Source of the DNA: Mailhella sp.
GTDB taxonomy: Bacteria; Desulfobacterota; Desulfovibrionia; Desulfovibrionales; Desulfovibrionaceae
Assembly: GCA_017411945.1 (NCBI GenBank)
Contig: JAFQPD010000054.1
Location: forward strand, 1-6,283
Direction of reading: 5' to 3'
DNA length: 6,283 bases
In this document: positions 5,732 to 6,283 of the stretch, one piece after another
How the letters are laid out: each line of letters opens with the position of its first letter
How positions within the stretch are numbered: position 1 is the stretch's first letter
The notes under the pieces: model-generated
Told to the model about the DNA's origin: nothing
What the model saw: the letters and a program-made list of their open reading frames with translations, nothing else
Databases searched by the model: none
Translations under genes and position numbers: made by a program

Positions 5732-6283
5732 TTACTTGATCCAGTTGAAGGTGGTCTTCAGTTCTTCATGGGTGATGTCGAACTTCGTGTTGTGGGGAGG
5801 AAGCTCTTCATCCTGGAAGAAGTCGGGCAGGCGGTCGGCAGCTTCGGTGATGCCGGCGCGGCGGTTGAAGTCCACTTCAGTGGAGAGGATGCGCTGGCCG
5901 AGGGTGACCACGTCGTCGCCGGTGAGCTGCCAGCCGAACTTGGCGTTCAGCATGTCCACGATGGCGGGCAGGGCGTCGGCCACGTCGAGGATGGCGAAGG
6001 CGGTGAAGAGGCAGAGGCCCACGGAGTCCACAGAGGCGGTAGCGATCTGCAGGTTGCGGGAAAGCTCGATCTGGCCTTCCTTCTTAAGAGGATCGACAAC
6101 GCCGCCGCAGCTGAGGATGTTGGCGGTGACGGAGTAGCCGGCAGTGTGGTCGGCGCCCATGGGGGTGGTGGCGTAGGTCACGCCCACGCCCTTGACGGCG
6201 CGAGGATCGTAGGCGGGCAGGCTCTGGCCCTTGACGCAGGGCACGCGGCGCACGCCGAAGACGCGGCCGGTGGTGGCGGTGCC
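5732..6283 (-). CDS. aldehyde:ferredoxin oxidoreductase, tungsten-type, C-terminal 183 residues (5' end outside window)
   Basis: The C-terminal part of an AOR-family protein; the reading frame is open to the window edge at 6283, so the N-terminal domain and the CxxCxxxC part of the cluster site are not seen. AOR uses a bis-pterin tungsten cofactor and one [4Fe-4S] cluster to oxidise aldehydes to carboxylates with ferredoxin, or the reverse. Visible hallmarks are CVKG, YDPRAVKG and YATTPMGADH near the start of the fragment, and DSVGLC, the DxxGLC motif whose Cys is the fourth cluster ligand in Pyrococcus AOR. The stop is TAA at 5734-5732, followed by a strong terminator. The MoaD-like and ThiF-like genes downstream and the tunR/radical SAM pair beyond them fit a tungsten-enzyme locus. 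Substrate range cannot be judged from this fragment, and a GTG at 6253 is internal, not the start. Confidence 0.9.
   Translation of the reverse strand, partial: GTATTGRVFGVRRVPCVKGQSLPAYDPRAVKGVGVTYATTPMGADHTAGYSVTANILSCGGVVDPLKKEGQIELSRNLQIATASVDSVGLCLFTAFAILDVADALPAIVDMLNAKFGWQLTGDDVVTLGQRILSTEVDFNRRAGITEAADRLPDFFQDEELPPHNTKFDITHEELKTTFNWIK

Overview
The window looks like chromosomal DNA from a high-GC anaerobe, most likely a sulfate-reducing or related gut member of the Desulfovibrionaceae. The main reasons are a TunR-type regulator (dead tyrosine-recombinase domain fused to two TOBE domains), described from sulfate-reducing deltaproteobacteria, and its position beside a tungsten-type aldehyde:ferredoxin oxidoreductase (AOR) and that enzyme's cofactor genes. 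This assignment is inferred from protein families and gene context, not from a marker gene.

Layout. Positions 1-230 are non-coding and clearly more AT-rich than the rest. They hold a possible promoter, a strong rho-independent terminator and an alternative helix that would break that terminator, so they may be an attenuated leader. Next comes a short plus-strand unit: a 63-aa cysteine-containing protein of unknown function (231-422) and a cytoplasmic GDSL/SGNH hydrolase (439-1014). A bidirectional terminator with a UUCG loop separates it from a minus-strand secreted CapA-type metallophosphatase-fold protein (1075-2163).

Positions 2199-6283 form what appears to be a tungsten-enzyme cassette. 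A radical SAM/SPASM protein (2254-3372, minus) resembles maturases of tungsten-cofactor oxidoreductases and is divergent from tunR (3563-4546, plus). Their shared intergenic region carries a 31-bp dyad that is a candidate operator. Convergent with tunR is a minus-strand row: AOR (C-terminal part only, running off the right edge), a MoaD/ThiS-like sulfur carrier ending in Gly-Gly, and a ThiF/MoeB-family adenylyltransferase.

Proposed joint function: the ThiF-like protein would activate the MoaD-like carrier so that sulfur can be supplied for the pterin dithiolene or a related step. The radical SAM protein would help mature AOR or its cofactor. TunR would adjust expression to tungstate/molybdate. 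A strong terminator sits between AOR and moaD and its U-tract ends five bases before the moaD start codon, so AOR is probably made in large excess over the two maturation proteins.
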